A stretch of DNA of 64,000 nt from assembly GCA_964388275.1 (NCBI GenBank), contig CAYLZD010000004.1, forward strand, positions 121,420 through 185,419. Direction: 5' to 3'. The position numbers and the translations under genes are program-made. This stretch comes from JARYLZ01 sp964388275. Lineage in GTDB: Bacteria; Bacteroidota; Ignavibacteria; SZUA-365. Below the pieces are notes generated by a model. That model was not told the DNA's origin. It made no database searches and was given only the letters and a program-made list of their open reading frames with translations. This document shows, one piece after another, positions 52,905-62,294 of this stretch (position 1 is the stretch's first letter; every line of letters starts with the position of its first letter).

Positions 52905-52968
52905 GCGGTTTCAATCCGCTGTGAAAAGCGGAAACCTGCGCAGTGAAACGATCACGGGGGATTTACTT

Positions 52969-54390
52969 ATGAGCGCACACATATTCGCCCTGACCCCGCA
53001 GTGGATAATGTTCGACGATTTCTGGATCGCAATCAAGCGCAGAAACCGTTGGCTGGTCGTGCTGCGTTACGGAGCGGCGGCAATGCTGGGCGCCTTCGCG
53101 CTCGGCTCTTATGCGATCCCGGGGTTGACCGTGGCGGTCACGCCTATCGTTATCGTGGCAGCCGCGATACTCGCCTACAATCTGGTTCTTCACAAGCTGC
53201 TAGAGCGCATCCCGTCGACGCACGCGCCTTTTCACGGCCTCCATTTCGCGCTCATACAGATCTCGGCCGATCTCGTGTCCCTCATGGCCATCATTCACCT
53301 GACAGGCGGCATCGAGTCGCCATTTTTCCTTTTCTTCATCTTCCACATAATAATAGGCAGTCTCATTCTGCCATCCTCCATCGTAGCCGTGATCATTACG
53401 GCGGCCCTGAGCGTGATGCTCGCGGGAACTCTTCTCGAATTCAACGGCATCATCCCCCATCACAGCATCGACGGCCTGCATTCGGAGGCGTTGTACTTGA
53501 ATTCCGCCTACATCACCGTCAGATTCAGCGTGTATACATTCACGATGTACCTGAGCAATTTTCTCGCGAACTCCATCTCGAAGGAACTGTACCTGCGCGA
53601 ACGTTCTCTGACTGAAGCTTACAGGGAACTCGAAGAAGCCGAAAAAACGAAGTCCCGCTACGTGATGTCCGTGGTTCACGATCTGAAAACTCCCATAGCG
53701 GCGGCGATAACATATATCAACATGATACTGGACAAGACTTTCGGCGCCGTCAAAGAGGAGATGGAACGGCCTCTCGAGCGGTCCAAAGTTCGATTGACCG
53801 GCGCCATCACTCTCATCAACGACATTCTCCAGCTTTCGCAGGTGAAGCTGGCATCGGGCGTGCAAACCGGAGACGTGAACCTTACCGACATGATCGCCGA
53901 GATCTACGACGAGATGCGAATATTGTTCACGTCGCGCCGAATCCGTTTCTCCACCTGGACGAACGCGGCCCACGACGTGCACGTGGAGGCCGATGCGCGG
54001 CTCCTGAAGCTCGCATTGTCCAACATGATTTCCAACGCGTACAAATACACCGACCCGGAAGGCGCGGTGGAGGTTCACATAAAACAGGAAGGCAGCAAGG
54101 TCACGATAGAGATAGCCGACAGCGGCATCGGCATACCCCAGAGCGAGCAGGACAAGATATTCGAGGATTTCTTCCGCACCTCGCTGTCCAAAAAGCGCAC
54201 CACCGAAGGCACCGGCCTGGGGCTGTCCATCGTGCAGCAGATAGTGCAGCAGCTCGATGGAACCATCAGCGTGAAGTCCCCCTCGAGACTAGAGCAGGAA
54301 GGCCGCCCCGGCACATCTTTCCACATTACCCTGCCGCGCCGGCCGGATGACAGGCAATCCGCCACCGTGGGCGAAGTGTTGAAGATCTGA
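52969..54390 (+). CDS. Membrane histidine kinase in the hydrogenase locus
   Basis: 473 residues from ATG 52969, which has GGGGG upstream. The N-terminal 200 residues hold about six membrane spans (VVLRYGAAAMLGAFALGSYA, TPIVIVAAAILAYNLVLH, FFLFFIFHIIIGSLILP, IVAVIITAALSVMLAGTLL). A HisKA domain (VHDLKTPIAAAITYINMIL) and HATPase_c (ADSGIGIPQSEQDKIF, GTGLGLSIVQQI) follow. There is no periplasmic sensor domain, so it may sense the membrane state or a quinone. It lies between hydA and hydG and may phosphorylate the receiver protein encoded first. Confidence 0.88.
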   Translation: MSAHIFALTPQWIMFDDFWIAIKRRNRWLVVLRYGAAAMLGAFALGSYAIPGLTVAVTPIVIVAAAILAYNLVLHKLLERIPSTHAPFHGLHFALIQISADLVSLMAIIHLTGGIESPFFLFFIFHIIIGSLILPSSIVAVIITAALSVMLAGTLLEFNGIIPHHSIDGLHSEALYLNSAYITVRFSVYTFTMYLSNFLANSISKELYLRERSLTEAYRELEEAEKTKSRYVMSVVHDLKTPIAAAITYINMILDKTFGAVKEEMERPLERSKVRLTGAITLINDILQLSQVKLASGVQTGDVNLTDMIAEIYDEMRILFTSRRIRFSTWTNAAHDVHVEADARLLKLALSNMISNAYKYTDPEGAVEVHIKQEGSKVTIEIADSGIGIPQSEQDKIFEDFFRTSLSKKRTTEGTGLGLSIVQQIVQQLDGTISVKSPSRLEQEGRPGTSFHITLPRRPDDRQSATVGEVLKI

Positions 54391-54426
54391 GCGAGCCGGG
54401 GCGCAGGAACGCGGCCGCATACTCCG

Positions 54427-54445
54427 GTGTTTGTTATATATGCAC
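54427..54445 (+). promoter_or_regulatory. Candidate extended -10 element before hydG
   Basis: GTGTTTGTTATATATGCAC resembles the element at 48794-48810 and lies 21 bp before ATG 54467. It may give the maturase genes a promoter co-regulated with the structural operon. Confidence 0.4.
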
Positions 54446-54466
54446 TGAACTTCACGAGTTATTAAG

Positions 54467-55852
54467 ATGAAAATCATCGATGAATCCGAAATCGTGCGCC
54501 TCCTCGCCTCTCCGCACAACAAGGATGCGGGACTGCAGCGCGAAGCAATAGAAAAAGGCAGGGCCGGGGAAAAGTTGGAAGACGCCGACGTATCGGCTCT
54601 CCTGCACATAAGCGATCCCGAACTGAGAGATGAGGCGCACAAGGCCGCTTCCGAGGTGAAAAGAGAGATATACGGCAACAGGCTCGTATTTTTCGCGCCG
54701 CTGTACCTTACTAATCACTGCGTCAACAATTGCCTTTACTGCTCTTTCCGGATGGATAACACCGGCCTCGTCAGGGCTACGCTGTCGCAGGATGAAATAC
54801 GCAGGGAAGTCGAGATACTCCTCCGTCAAGGCCATAAGAGGCTGCTTCTCGTAGCCGGCGAGCACCCGAAACATGCGACTCTCGACTATGTCGGGAAATC
54901 CATTGCCACGGTCTATGAAACGCGAGTCGGACAGAACAACATACGCCGCGTGAACATCAACGCCGCCCCGATGAGCGTGCCGGACTTCCGCACGCTGAAA
55001 TCCTTCGGCATCGGCACTTACCAATGCTTCCAGGAAACATATCACCGCGAGACCTACGCCGTCGTGCATCCGTCCGGCGCAAAACGCGATTACGACAACA
55101 GGATCTCCGTGATGGACCGCGCAATGGAAGCCGGCATCGACGATGTGGGCATCGGCGTGTTGTTCGGCCTCTACGACTACCGCTTCGAGACGCTTGCGAT
55201 GCTGCAGCATATCAGGCATCTCGAACGCAACTTCGACGACGTCGGACCGCACACCATATCCATCCCGCGGTTGGAACCCGCGCTCAACGCTCCGCTCGAC
55301 AGCACCAATTCTCCGTGGACCGTTCCGGACGAGGATTTCAAAACGCTGGTCGCCGTCCTGCGCCTGGCGGTTCCATATACAGGCATGATCCTCTCCACCC
55401 GCGAGAGTCCCGAAATACGCCGCGAACTCTTTGATTACGGAATCTCGCAGATCTCAGCCGGCTCGCGCACGGATCCCGGCGGCTATCTGCACTCCGCCGA
55501 CGCCCTGGCGGAACAGTTTCAGCTCGGAGACCACCGCCCTATGGACGTGGTCGTCCGCGACGTGCTTTCCCTCGGCTATATTCCGAGCTTCTGCACTGCC
55601 TGCTACCGCAGCGGCCGCACCGGAGATCGCTTCATGGATCTGGCGAAAACGGGAAATATCGGCAAAATCTGCGCGCCTAACGCGTTAGCGACACTCGAGG
55701 AATATCTCAACGACTTCGGAGACGAAGAAACAAAACTCGCCGCGAAAAAACTCATGGAAGAAGAACTCGAGAACATGCCGGAGACGACGCGGCGAAAAAC
55801 CGGCGGCATGATCGATCGCATAGATAAAGGCGAGCGGGACGTCTATCTTTGA
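54467..55852 (+). CDS. hydG: [FeFe]-hydrogenase maturase HydG (radical SAM tyrosine lyase)
   Basis: A 461-residue protein. The radical-SAM CX3CX2C is C85, C89, C92 (HCVNNCLYC). The HydG-specific C-terminal CX2CX22C is C376, C379, C402 (FCTACYR...KICAPN), which binds the auxiliary cluster where CO and CN are assembled on iron. HydG splits tyrosine to supply these ligands. Lack of this site would have indicated ThiH; its presence decides for HydG. The stop overlaps the hydE start. Confidence 0.96.
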   Translation: MKIIDESEIVRLLASPHNKDAGLQREAIEKGRAGEKLEDADVSALLHISDPELRDEAHKAASEVKREIYGNRLVFFAPLYLTNHCVNNCLYCSFRMDNTGLVRATLSQDEIRREVEILLRQGHKRLLLVAGEHPKHATLDYVGKSIATVYETRVGQNNIRRVNINAAPMSVPDFRTLKSFGIGTYQCFQETYHRETYAVVHPSGAKRDYDNRISVMDRAMEAGIDDVGIGVLFGLYDYRFETLAMLQHIRHLERNFDDVGPHTISIPRLEPALNAPLDSTNSPWTVPDEDFKTLVAVLRLAVPYTGMILSTRESPEIRRELFDYGISQISAGSRTDPGGYLHSADALAEQFQLGDHRPMDVVVRDVLSLGYIPSFCTACYRSGRTGDRFMDLAKTGNIGKICAPNALATLEEYLNDFGDEETKLAAKKLMEEELENMPETTRRKTGGMIDRIDKGERDVYL

Positions 55853-56883
55853 GCGCGAAATCCTATCGCAAGCTGCTCGGGCTTGCCGTTTTCACTCGCG
55901 GCGATGTGATCTCACTTCTCTCGCCGCGCAACGAGGACGAGAAAGATGCGCTGTTCGCCCGGGCCGACGAGGTGCGCGCGGAATATGTCGGCGATGAAGT
56001 GCATCTAAGAGGCATTATCGAGATCTCCAACCGCTGCGCCTGCGATTGCCTGTATTGCGGTTTGAGAGCCGGCAATTCCGATCTCGCCCGCTACAGGATG
56101 TCGGCGGACGAGATTCTCGACTGCGCCGAAGGTATCGCAGCCATACCGGTGCGCACGATAGTGTTGCAGTCCGGAGAGGACATCTCCTTTTCGGCTCTGG
56201 AAATAGCGGACACTGTCAGCCGAATCAAGGCGCGCTGCGGAACGGCTGTCACGCTCTCGCTGGGTCAGCGGGATGCAGAAACATACCGGCTCTGGCGGGC
56301 GGCAGGCGCGGATCGGTATCTGCTGAAGCACGAAACCGCGAACCGCGCCGTCTTCGCCCGTCTTAAACCCGACACCGGATTCGACGATAGAATCGACTGC
56401 CTGCGGGCCCTCGCCGCCGCGGGCTTCCAATGCGGATCGGGAAACATGGTCGGATTGCCTGGACAAACCATTGCCGACATCGCCGACGACATTCTCCTCT
56501 GCCGCGAGCTGGCTTCGGACATGTGCAGTTTCGGGCCGTTCATCCCTTCGCCGGACACTCCTCTAGCCGGCTCGCCGCCGGGCGACGTGGAGTTGTCCCT
56601 GATCACGATAGCCGTGGCGCGCATCGTGCTGCGCCGCCCTCACATGCCCGCCAATACCGCGCTGGGCACGCTCGATCCCGACGCCCAGCGCCGCGCCCTC
56701 TTGTGCGGCGCAAATGTGATAATGCCGAACTTCACCCCGTTCGAGTACCGATCGGAATACCGGATCTACCCGAAGGAAATTCGAAATGATGGTTTCGCGG
56801 CGGAGTACGACAAAGCTGTCCGTGTAGTCAATTCCGCCGGACGGTTCGTGGGCGCCGGCGCCGGTCACGCCCTGAAGCTCTGA
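55849..56883 (+). CDS. hydE: [FeFe]-hydrogenase maturase HydE (radical SAM)
   Basis: 344 residues from a TTG start at 55849, which overlaps the hydG stop (no in-frame ATG precedes the conserved core). The radical-SAM motif is C63, C67, C70 (CACDCLYC). The family pattern continues with YRMSADEILD, VLQSGED, LSLGQRD, KHETAN, GNMVGLPGQT and FIPSPDTPL. HydE builds part of the dithiolate bridge of the H-cluster. The third maturase, HydF, is not in this window. Confidence 0.94.
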   Translation: MSAKSYRKLLGLAVFTRGDVISLLSPRNEDEKDALFARADEVRAEYVGDEVHLRGIIEISNRCACDCLYCGLRAGNSDLARYRMSADEILDCAEGIAAIPVRTIVLQSGEDISFSALEIADTVSRIKARCGTAVTLSLGQRDAETYRLWRAAGADRYLLKHETANRAVFARLKPDTGFDDRIDCLRALAAAGFQCGSGNMVGLPGQTIADIADDILLCRELASDMCSFGPFIPSPDTPLAGSPPGDVELSLITIAVARIVLRRPHMPANTALGTLDPDAQRRALLCGANVIMPNFTPFEYRSEYRIYPKEIRNDGFAAEYDKAVRVVNSAGRFVGAGAGHALKL

Positions 56884-56949
56884 ATATCGACCGGCTGCGG
56901 AAGATCCGGATCCCGCTGCAGTCCGAGCGCAAGCGGAACCGCTGATCCG

Positions 56950-57354
56950 TCAGTAGTTGACGATGCGCGGCAGGATCTTCGCCTCGCCCACCCAGCGCCC
57001 GATGTCGTCCAGGGACGGCACCCTGTTGACGAGATTTTTCTGCTGATTCACTTCTACCATTCTCTTGTAGAGATTCTCGGCATTGCGCATCGCCAGTTCA
57101 GGCACCGTGTCGACGCCGGAGGCTTCAAGCAGTTCGGCGTACTGGCCCGCGACTCCCTTGATCCGGAAGAGATCCGCGTGGTTCACCCATTTGAGTATGT
57201 GCGCATGGGCAATACCTGTCGTTCTTTCGATCTCCGCCCTTCCCTGGGGAGTCGCCCCTTTCTCCAGCAGCTTCTCGACAGTCTCGATGCCTGCGCTCTT
57301 CAACTTCTCGGCGTACACCTCGCCGATGCCTTCGATGTCGATGATGTCGGACAT
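56950..57354 (-). CDS. DUF4332 helix-hairpin-helix protein
   Basis: 134 residues from ATG 57354, preceded by AAGGAG. Two helix-hairpin-helix-type repeats (DIEGIGEVYAEKLKSAGIET, and IKGVAGQYAELLEASGVDT) match DUF4332, a family of possible DNA-binding or scaffold proteins. It is convergent with hydE and unlikely to be part of that operon. Confidence 0.85.
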   Translation of the reverse strand: MSDIIDIEGIGEVYAEKLKSAGIETVEKLLEKGATPQGRAEIERTTGIAHAHILKWVNHADLFRIKGVAGQYAELLEASGVDTVPELAMRNAENLYKRMVEVNQQKNLVNRVPSLDDIGRWVGEAKILPRIVNY

Positions 57355-57708
57355 GTTTGTCTCCTTTATTGTTTGACGATGCGGCGACATTTCTTCCCAT
57401 CCTTCGAAACCCGAATAGAAGAGGCGCCCTATCGGCCTGATCGCATTCTCAGTCGCCTCTTCCGCGCGGCCGAATCCGTTTCTCGGGGCCTTCCGGAAGC
57501 CGACGATGGGAAACCGTATGGAAACTACCGAGACAACATCGATAAAGCAAACGCGAAACGGCTGTCCGGGGGCGGATTATCCTTCGACGTCATTCCATGT
57601 TGAGGCCACGTGCCGATGCTCCGCATTCCGGCGGCGGCGGCCGATTCGCAGATTTCTTCCTGCTTCGCTATCTTGTTTTGAAATCCTTCCAAAACGAGAG
57701 AGACAAAC
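57355..57708. promoter_or_regulatory. Divergent intergenic region
   Basis: This 354-bp gap separates the DUF4332 gene and the acidic protein gene. It holds a 9-bp inverted repeat (GAAGAGGCG at 57418-57426, CGCCTCTTC at 57454-57462) and a TATCTT at 57669-57674 preceded by TTCGC, a possible -10 for the plus-strand gene. Nothing else is recognised. Confidence 0.3.
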
Positions 57709-58239
57709 ATGACGAACACAGATAATGAATCCGCCCGGCATCCCGCAAACGCGGTGTTCGCTTTGATGGACGATCGTGATTTCCGCTACTCCATCATCCG
57801 TCCCGCTCTGGAGAAGGACAAGGACGGCATATGCAAGCTGACTACAGGGAAACATCAGCCCAAAGGCTTCCGGCATCTCAACCGGGCGCCGGACGTTATG
57901 ATTGTGCCGGTGCTCTCAGACGAGGCGAACCTGTCGGCGGATCTCGCGAAGAAGCTCCTCGAGTACTGGCTCGAAGATAAATCCGCCCTGAAAGAGAAAG
58001 TCGGCGCAAAACTGAAGGAACTGGGTTATGAACCCGGGGAATCGGCCTTCGACGAAAACGACGAGATCGGATGGAAGTCGATGTCGTCCGAACACGCCGC
58101 GAGCCAATACGACGGTGAATTCCTCTCCGGTGAAGACAAGAACGAGGTGATGCTGATGTCGCTTCTTCTCGGCTGGTTCGGCGGCGAGGAAGAGGAGGAA
58201 ACCGAAGAAGGAGAGGCGGGCGAGGACGACGAAGCCTGA
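57709..58239 (+). CDS. Acidic protein of unknown function
   Basis: A 176-residue protein with no signal peptide or membrane span. The N-terminal two thirds are mixed charged helices (YSIIRPALEKDKDG, LAKKLLEYWLED, LKEKVGAKLKELGYEPGE). The last 20 residues are almost all Glu, Asp and Gly. I recognise no family. The start is supported by a GAGAGAG tract upstream and by the convincing codon usage. An acidic tail could bind a basic partner or metal. Confidence 0.65.
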   Translation: MTNTDNESARHPANAVFALMDDRDFRYSIIRPALEKDKDGICKLTTGKHQPKGFRHLNRAPDVMIVPVLSDEANLSADLAKKLLEYWLEDKSALKEKVGAKLKELGYEPGESAFDENDEIGWKSMSSEHAASQYDGEFLSGEDKNEVMLMSLLLGWFGGEEEEETEEGEAGEDDEA

Positions 58240-58363
58240 CGGCGCACTGGGGCGCGTGGACCGGAACAGACCTCATGTCCGCCGGCTCAAGGATTCCCCG
58301 ACGGCAATGCGGCGCCTTGAGCGTCTTTCGCCGCCGGGATGAGGACAACGGAGCGCCCAATTC

Positions 58364-59113
58364 ATGAAAACTCCCTCGTCAGTATCCGTTTTCGGGATCC
58401 GGCTCGATCTGCTGGACTGCGAACGCATACTCGGGAAGATGCGCGCGGCTCTGGACGGCGGTCCGCCGATAGCTGTTACCGGACCTCATTTTTCCATTTT
58501 GCTGCAAGCGCGAAGGGACCCTGAGCTGGCTGCTTTCCTCAACTCCTGCGACATCAATCATCCCGACGGCGCGGGCAGCGCCCTGGCGGTGCGCCTCTTC
58601 GGCGGCGGCGCATTCGTCCGCGTGAACGGCACCGATCTCTATGCTAAAATTCTGGAGCGTTTCCCGCCGGGTCCGCACAGGTATTTTTTTCTCGGTGGCG
58701 ATGAGGAGACTGTCGTGCGGCTCAAATCAGCCCTGCTCGCCCGCGGATTCCCATTGGAGGCCTGCGGATTCCATCACGGCGCAATCGAAACCGCGAACCC
58801 CGAGACAGCCGAACGCATCGCGCGCTTCGACCCGGCAATCCTGTTCGTCGGCATGGGAAGCCCCAAACAGTTCGCCTGGATGGAACGCTGGCGCACTGTC
58901 CTGAACGTGCCGGTCATCGCGGCCGTCGGAGGCGGACTCGAATTTCTTTCAGGCCGCCGCGCGCGCGCTCCGCGATGGATGCGCGTCGCCGGACTGGAAT
59001 GGGTTCATCGCGTGTCGCTCGAACCACGGCGGCTCTGGAAAAGGTATATGCTCGGCATACCGGTTTTTCTCGTCCTGCTGTTGCGGGAGAAATTGTCCCG
59101 GGCGCGCAAATAG
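58364..59113 (+). CDS. WecG/TagA/CpsF-family glycosyltransferase
   Basis: A 249-residue protein. The family pattern includes VTGPHFSILLQA, NHPDGAGSALAVRLFGG, VNGTDLYAKILE, YFFLGGDEE, and the GMGSPKQFAWMERWR and AVGGGLEFLSGRRARAP motifs. Such enzymes add N-acetylmannosaminyl-type sugars to lipid-linked intermediates of surface polysaccharide. The C-terminal amphipathic helix would bind the membrane. No other polysaccharide genes are nearby. Confidence 0.9.
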   Translation: MKTPSSVSVFGIRLDLLDCERILGKMRAALDGGPPIAVTGPHFSILLQARRDPELAAFLNSCDINHPDGAGSALAVRLFGGGAFVRVNGTDLYAKILERFPPGPHRYFFLGGDEETVVRLKSALLARGFPLEACGFHHGAIETANPETAERIARFDPAILFVGMGSPKQFAWMERWRTVLNVPVIAAVGGGLEFLSGRRARAPRWMRVAGLEWVHRVSLEPRRLWKRYMLGIPVFLVLLLREKLSRARK

Positions 59114-59139
59114 GACATACAACTCCGCATTCAAGCTTC

Positions 59140-60684
59140 TCACCCTTCCGCCTGCCGGTCGAGACTCCTGTACTGTATCGCCTCGGCCAGATGCTCCGGC
59201 CTTATGATGCCGCTCGCGGACAGGTCCGCGATTGTCCGCGCCACCTTCAGTATGCGGTCGTGGGCCCTTGCGCTCAATCCCACGCGCGCCACGGCGGTTT
59301 TCAGAAGATTCTCCCCCGCGGCGTTCAAAGCGCAGAAGTTTCTGATGTCCTTGCTTTCCATGTCGGCGTTGCAGTGCATCCCCCGGCGATGCTCGAAACG
59401 CGCCGTCTGTATCAGCCGGGCCGCGATGACCCGTTTCCTGATCTCCTCGGAACGTTCGCCGCAACGGTTCCCCATCAGTTCCTGATATCTGACCTGCGGG
59501 CATTCGACGTGGATGTCGATCCGGTCCAGCAGGGGTCCGGAAATCTTGGCCATGTAGCGCTGGACATGCAGCGGCGAGCAGCTGCACGCCACGACCGGAT
59601 TGCCGAAATTCCCGCACGGGCACGGATTCATGGCGGTTACAAGCATGAAATTAGCCGGGTACTCGATAGAGAGTTTCGACCTCGCTATCGTCACCTTGCC
59701 GTCCTCCAGCGGCTGCCGCAGAACCTCGAGGACGTTTCTCGCGAATTCGGGCAATTCGTCCAGAAAAAGCACGCCGTTGTGCGACAGACTGATCTCGCCC
59801 GGCCTCGCGTAACCGATGCCGCCTCCGACCAGCGCGGCGTCGCTGATCGTGTGATGCGGAGCGCGGAAAGGCCGCGAGGAGACGATGGCGGAATCAGGAG
59901 GCAGTATGCCGGCCACCGAGTGAATGCGCGTCGTCTCGAGCGCCTCCTCGAAATTCAACGGCGGGAGTATGGTGGGTATGCGCTTCGCCAGCATCGTCTT
60001 CCCCGAACCCGGCGGCCCGATCATCAAAATGTTGTGACCGCCCGCCGCGGCGACCTCCAGAGCGCGTTTCACGTTCTCCTGTCCTTTCACGTCCGAAAAA
60101 TCCAGAACGCAATTCGACTGCGTGTTGCGGAACACTTCGTCCACGTCCACGCGGAAAGGCGGCAGATGCGGGTGCAGGCCGTTCAGAAAGTCCACCACCT
60201 CGCGCAGTGTCGTGCACGGGAACACGTCCACACCGAGCACCATGGCGGCCTCGCGGGCGTTGGGACGCGGGACTATGATGCGCTTGAAGCCCCGTCGTTT
60301 CGCCTCTATCACTATCGACAGGACGCCGTGCACCGGACGCAGTTGTCCGTCCAGAGCCAGTTCGCCCATGAAAAGGGTGTCGTCGAATCCGCCGTTTCCG
60401 AACACGCCGGTGGACTGCAGTATCCCCACGGCCAGAGGGAGATCGAACGCGGATCCTTCTTTTCTTATGTCCGCCGGCGCCAGATTGACTATTACTTTTT
60501 TGATCGGAAACTGGCAATCCGAGTTTCTGATCGCCGCCATGACTCGCTCTCGGCTCTCCCGCACGGCGTTGTCGGGCAAGCCGACGACTATGAACGCCGG
60601 CAGTTGGTTTTCGAGATGCGTCTCCACCGACACGATTGTAGCATTTATGCCGAAAGTGGTTGCGCTGAATACGTTGGAAAACAT
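59140..60684 (-). CDS. ComM/YifB-type AAA ATPase (Mg-chelatase-like)
   Basis: 514 residues from ATG 60684, behind AGGGG; earlier in-frame codons have no similarity. An N-terminal Lon-like domain (FIVVGLPDNAVRESRERV) is followed by an Mg-chelatase-type AAA+ core: Walker A GPPGSGKTMLAKR, PFRAPHHTISDAALVGGG, and Walker B VLFLDELPEF. A zinc-finger-like insert (NPCPCGNFG, ACSC) and a C-terminal domain (GLSARAHDRILKVARTIADL) complete it. ComM homologues drive branch migration during natural transformation. Confidence 0.93.
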   Translation of the reverse strand: MFSNVFSATTFGINATIVSVETHLENQLPAFIVVGLPDNAVRESRERVMAAIRNSDCQFPIKKVIVNLAPADIRKEGSAFDLPLAVGILQSTGVFGNGGFDDTLFMGELALDGQLRPVHGVLSIVIEAKRRGFKRIIVPRPNAREAAMVLGVDVFPCTTLREVVDFLNGLHPHLPPFRVDVDEVFRNTQSNCVLDFSDVKGQENVKRALEVAAAGGHNILMIGPPGSGKTMLAKRIPTILPPLNFEEALETTRIHSVAGILPPDSAIVSSRPFRAPHHTISDAALVGGGIGYARPGEISLSHNGVLFLDELPEFARNVLEVLRQPLEDGKVTIARSKLSIEYPANFMLVTAMNPCPCGNFGNPVVACSCSPLHVQRYMAKISGPLLDRIDIHVECPQVRYQELMGNRCGERSEEIRKRVIAARLIQTARFEHRRGMHCNADMESKDIRNFCALNAAGENLLKTAVARVGLSARAHDRILKVARTIADLSASGIIRPEHLAEAIQYRSLDRQAEG

Positions 60685-60891
60685 GATACCCCTGCTGATT
60701 CTCGCCGATGACGTGTTATACGCAGGGGAAAGAATTGCTGTTCCCCGCCCGGCGAAGCAAACGGGGCGCCCGGCGCCGCGGACACGCGGCCGTCGGCACG
60801 GAGTAGCCTGCCGCTTCGCGCCGGTCCATGGCCTGCGGATCATCCCGATACGCCGGAGAACGGCCGTCGGGACGAGTCTCGCGGTTGAAAC

Positions 60892-62280
60892 TCAGAAATC
60901 CAGGCGTCCGCTGATGGCGAAGGAAGCGGTGTAATGATTCGAGGCGAAAAGCGCGTCCAGGCCGGTCGTGCCGAGGTCGAGGGTCATCGTATCCATTCTG
61001 AACCCGAGGCCGAAACCGAGCATGGGCGCGAGCCCGCCGCCGGCGCCGAGCCCCAATCGCAGGGACAGCGACTCCACGGCTTCATATTCGATGCCGGCGC
61101 CTACATGGGGAATTGTGGAATTCCCCGGCGCGGTATTCAAGCCTTCGCGCAATGCGGCTGTCAGCATAAACGGCCGTTTCCCTCCGAGAAACCGCGGAAT
61201 TTTGTAAGCGATCGAGGCCGTGACGGCCACCGGAAGACTGGTGGTGAACGAAGGGATCGGCCGCTCGATTCCCGAAAGCCGTTCCTTTATATCCTCGAAT
61301 TGAGCGTCGGTCGGAGCGCTGCTGATTTCGAATGTTTCGTCCGCCGAGGCCTCTCTGGCGTTTCTGTTCCAGTTTATGCTTCCAAGGTCCGTGATGCTCA
61401 AACCTATGCGCAGGGACCTTGTCAGGTCGGCGCTGACGCCCAGGTCCAGGCCGAATCCCGTGCCCACCGGTTCGGGGAAGAGTTTCATTCCGAAAATATT
61501 CGATTCCTGCATCCAGTCGGCGCCGGCATAACGGGCGTGAACCACCGCCCGGCCGTTCACCGCGAAGGAATCCGGATCCGTGCTGAAGCGGCTGTCGAAC
61601 TTCTCCAGCCCGAAGTATCCGTAACCGTGCACCATTTTCACCGATCCCCCGAAGGAAACCGACGGGCTCGAGAATCGCGTGAAAGAAGCCTTGTGCGCAA
61701 ATGAGATGCTGTAATCCCTTGTCCAGGAAGATGCCATCCTCGTCCCTGAGAAATCGAAACTTTTTCCCGGAGGATTGCCAAACAGGAAGAAATCCACGAA
61801 AGCCCTCGGGATCACCGCGGTGCTCGCGATCCGCTCCCTCATTCCGACTGCGAAGGAGCCGGCACGAGTCGTGAAGGACGCGGCGAAAAGCGTGGCGCCG
61901 AACATGCTGTGCAGATTGCCTTCCTCGCCTTGGAAAGCATCGTAGATGCTCTGTTTCTCAACGCTTGTAAGATAGTACGGTGCCCGTTTGCCGCCGGTCG
62001 GAATACCCGTGAAGTACTTCTTGTATGATTCGTATGAGAAAAAATCCGTGCCCATGTTAAGTGACACAGGGAGCACGGCGATGGACAGAAACCGTCCCTT
62101 CGGCAAAGTCAGCAGGGCCGGATTGACTCCGATGGCGTCGACTCCGTCGACAGTAGCGCAGTTGCTGAACGCGGCGCCCGCCAGACGGGCCGATCCGTTG
62201 AGGTCCTGTCCCCTCGCAGGTGTGAACGCCGCCAGGCACGCGGCGGCGAGCGCTGGCGCGAATAATCGCGGGCTGAACAT
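60892..62280 (-). CDS. Outer-membrane protein (DUF5723-like)
   Basis: A 462-residue protein with a signal peptide (PALAAACLAAFTPARGQ). The mature start (GSARLAGAAFSNCATVDGVDAIGVNPALLTLP) and barrel strands resemble DUF5723/PorV-related proteins of Bacteroidota, an assignment from memory. The C-terminus ends in ASFAISGRLDF. It is the last gene of an operon with a lipoprotein and a 25-residue membrane peptide. Confidence 0.7.
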   Translation of the reverse strand: MFSPRLFAPALAAACLAAFTPARGQDLNGSARLAGAAFSNCATVDGVDAIGVNPALLTLPKGRFLSIAVLPVSLNMGTDFFSYESYKKYFTGIPTGGKRAPYYLTSVEKQSIYDAFQGEEGNLHSMFGATLFAASFTTRAGSFAVGMRERIASTAVIPRAFVDFFLFGNPPGKSFDFSGTRMASSWTRDYSISFAHKASFTRFSSPSVSFGGSVKMVHGYGYFGLEKFDSRFSTDPDSFAVNGRAVVHARYAGADWMQESNIFGMKLFPEPVGTGFGLDLGVSADLTRSLRIGLSITDLGSINWNRNAREASADETFEISSAPTDAQFEDIKERLSGIERPIPSFTTSLPVAVTASIAYKIPRFLGGKRPFMLTAALREGLNTAPGNSTIPHVGAGIEYEAVESLSLRLGLGAGGGLAPMLGFGLGFRMDTMTLDLGTTGLDALFASNHYTASFAISGRLDF

Positions 62281-62294
62281 GAGATGCGTTCGTC

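Noticed and set aside
50989..52914. A long minus-strand frame opposite hydA
   Set aside because: It has no domain similarity and mirrors the coding pattern of the hydrogenase gene.
57355..57708. Possible tRNA or structured RNA in the gap
   Set aside because: The only inverted repeat has a 27-nt loop and no cloverleaf pattern or CCA end is visible.
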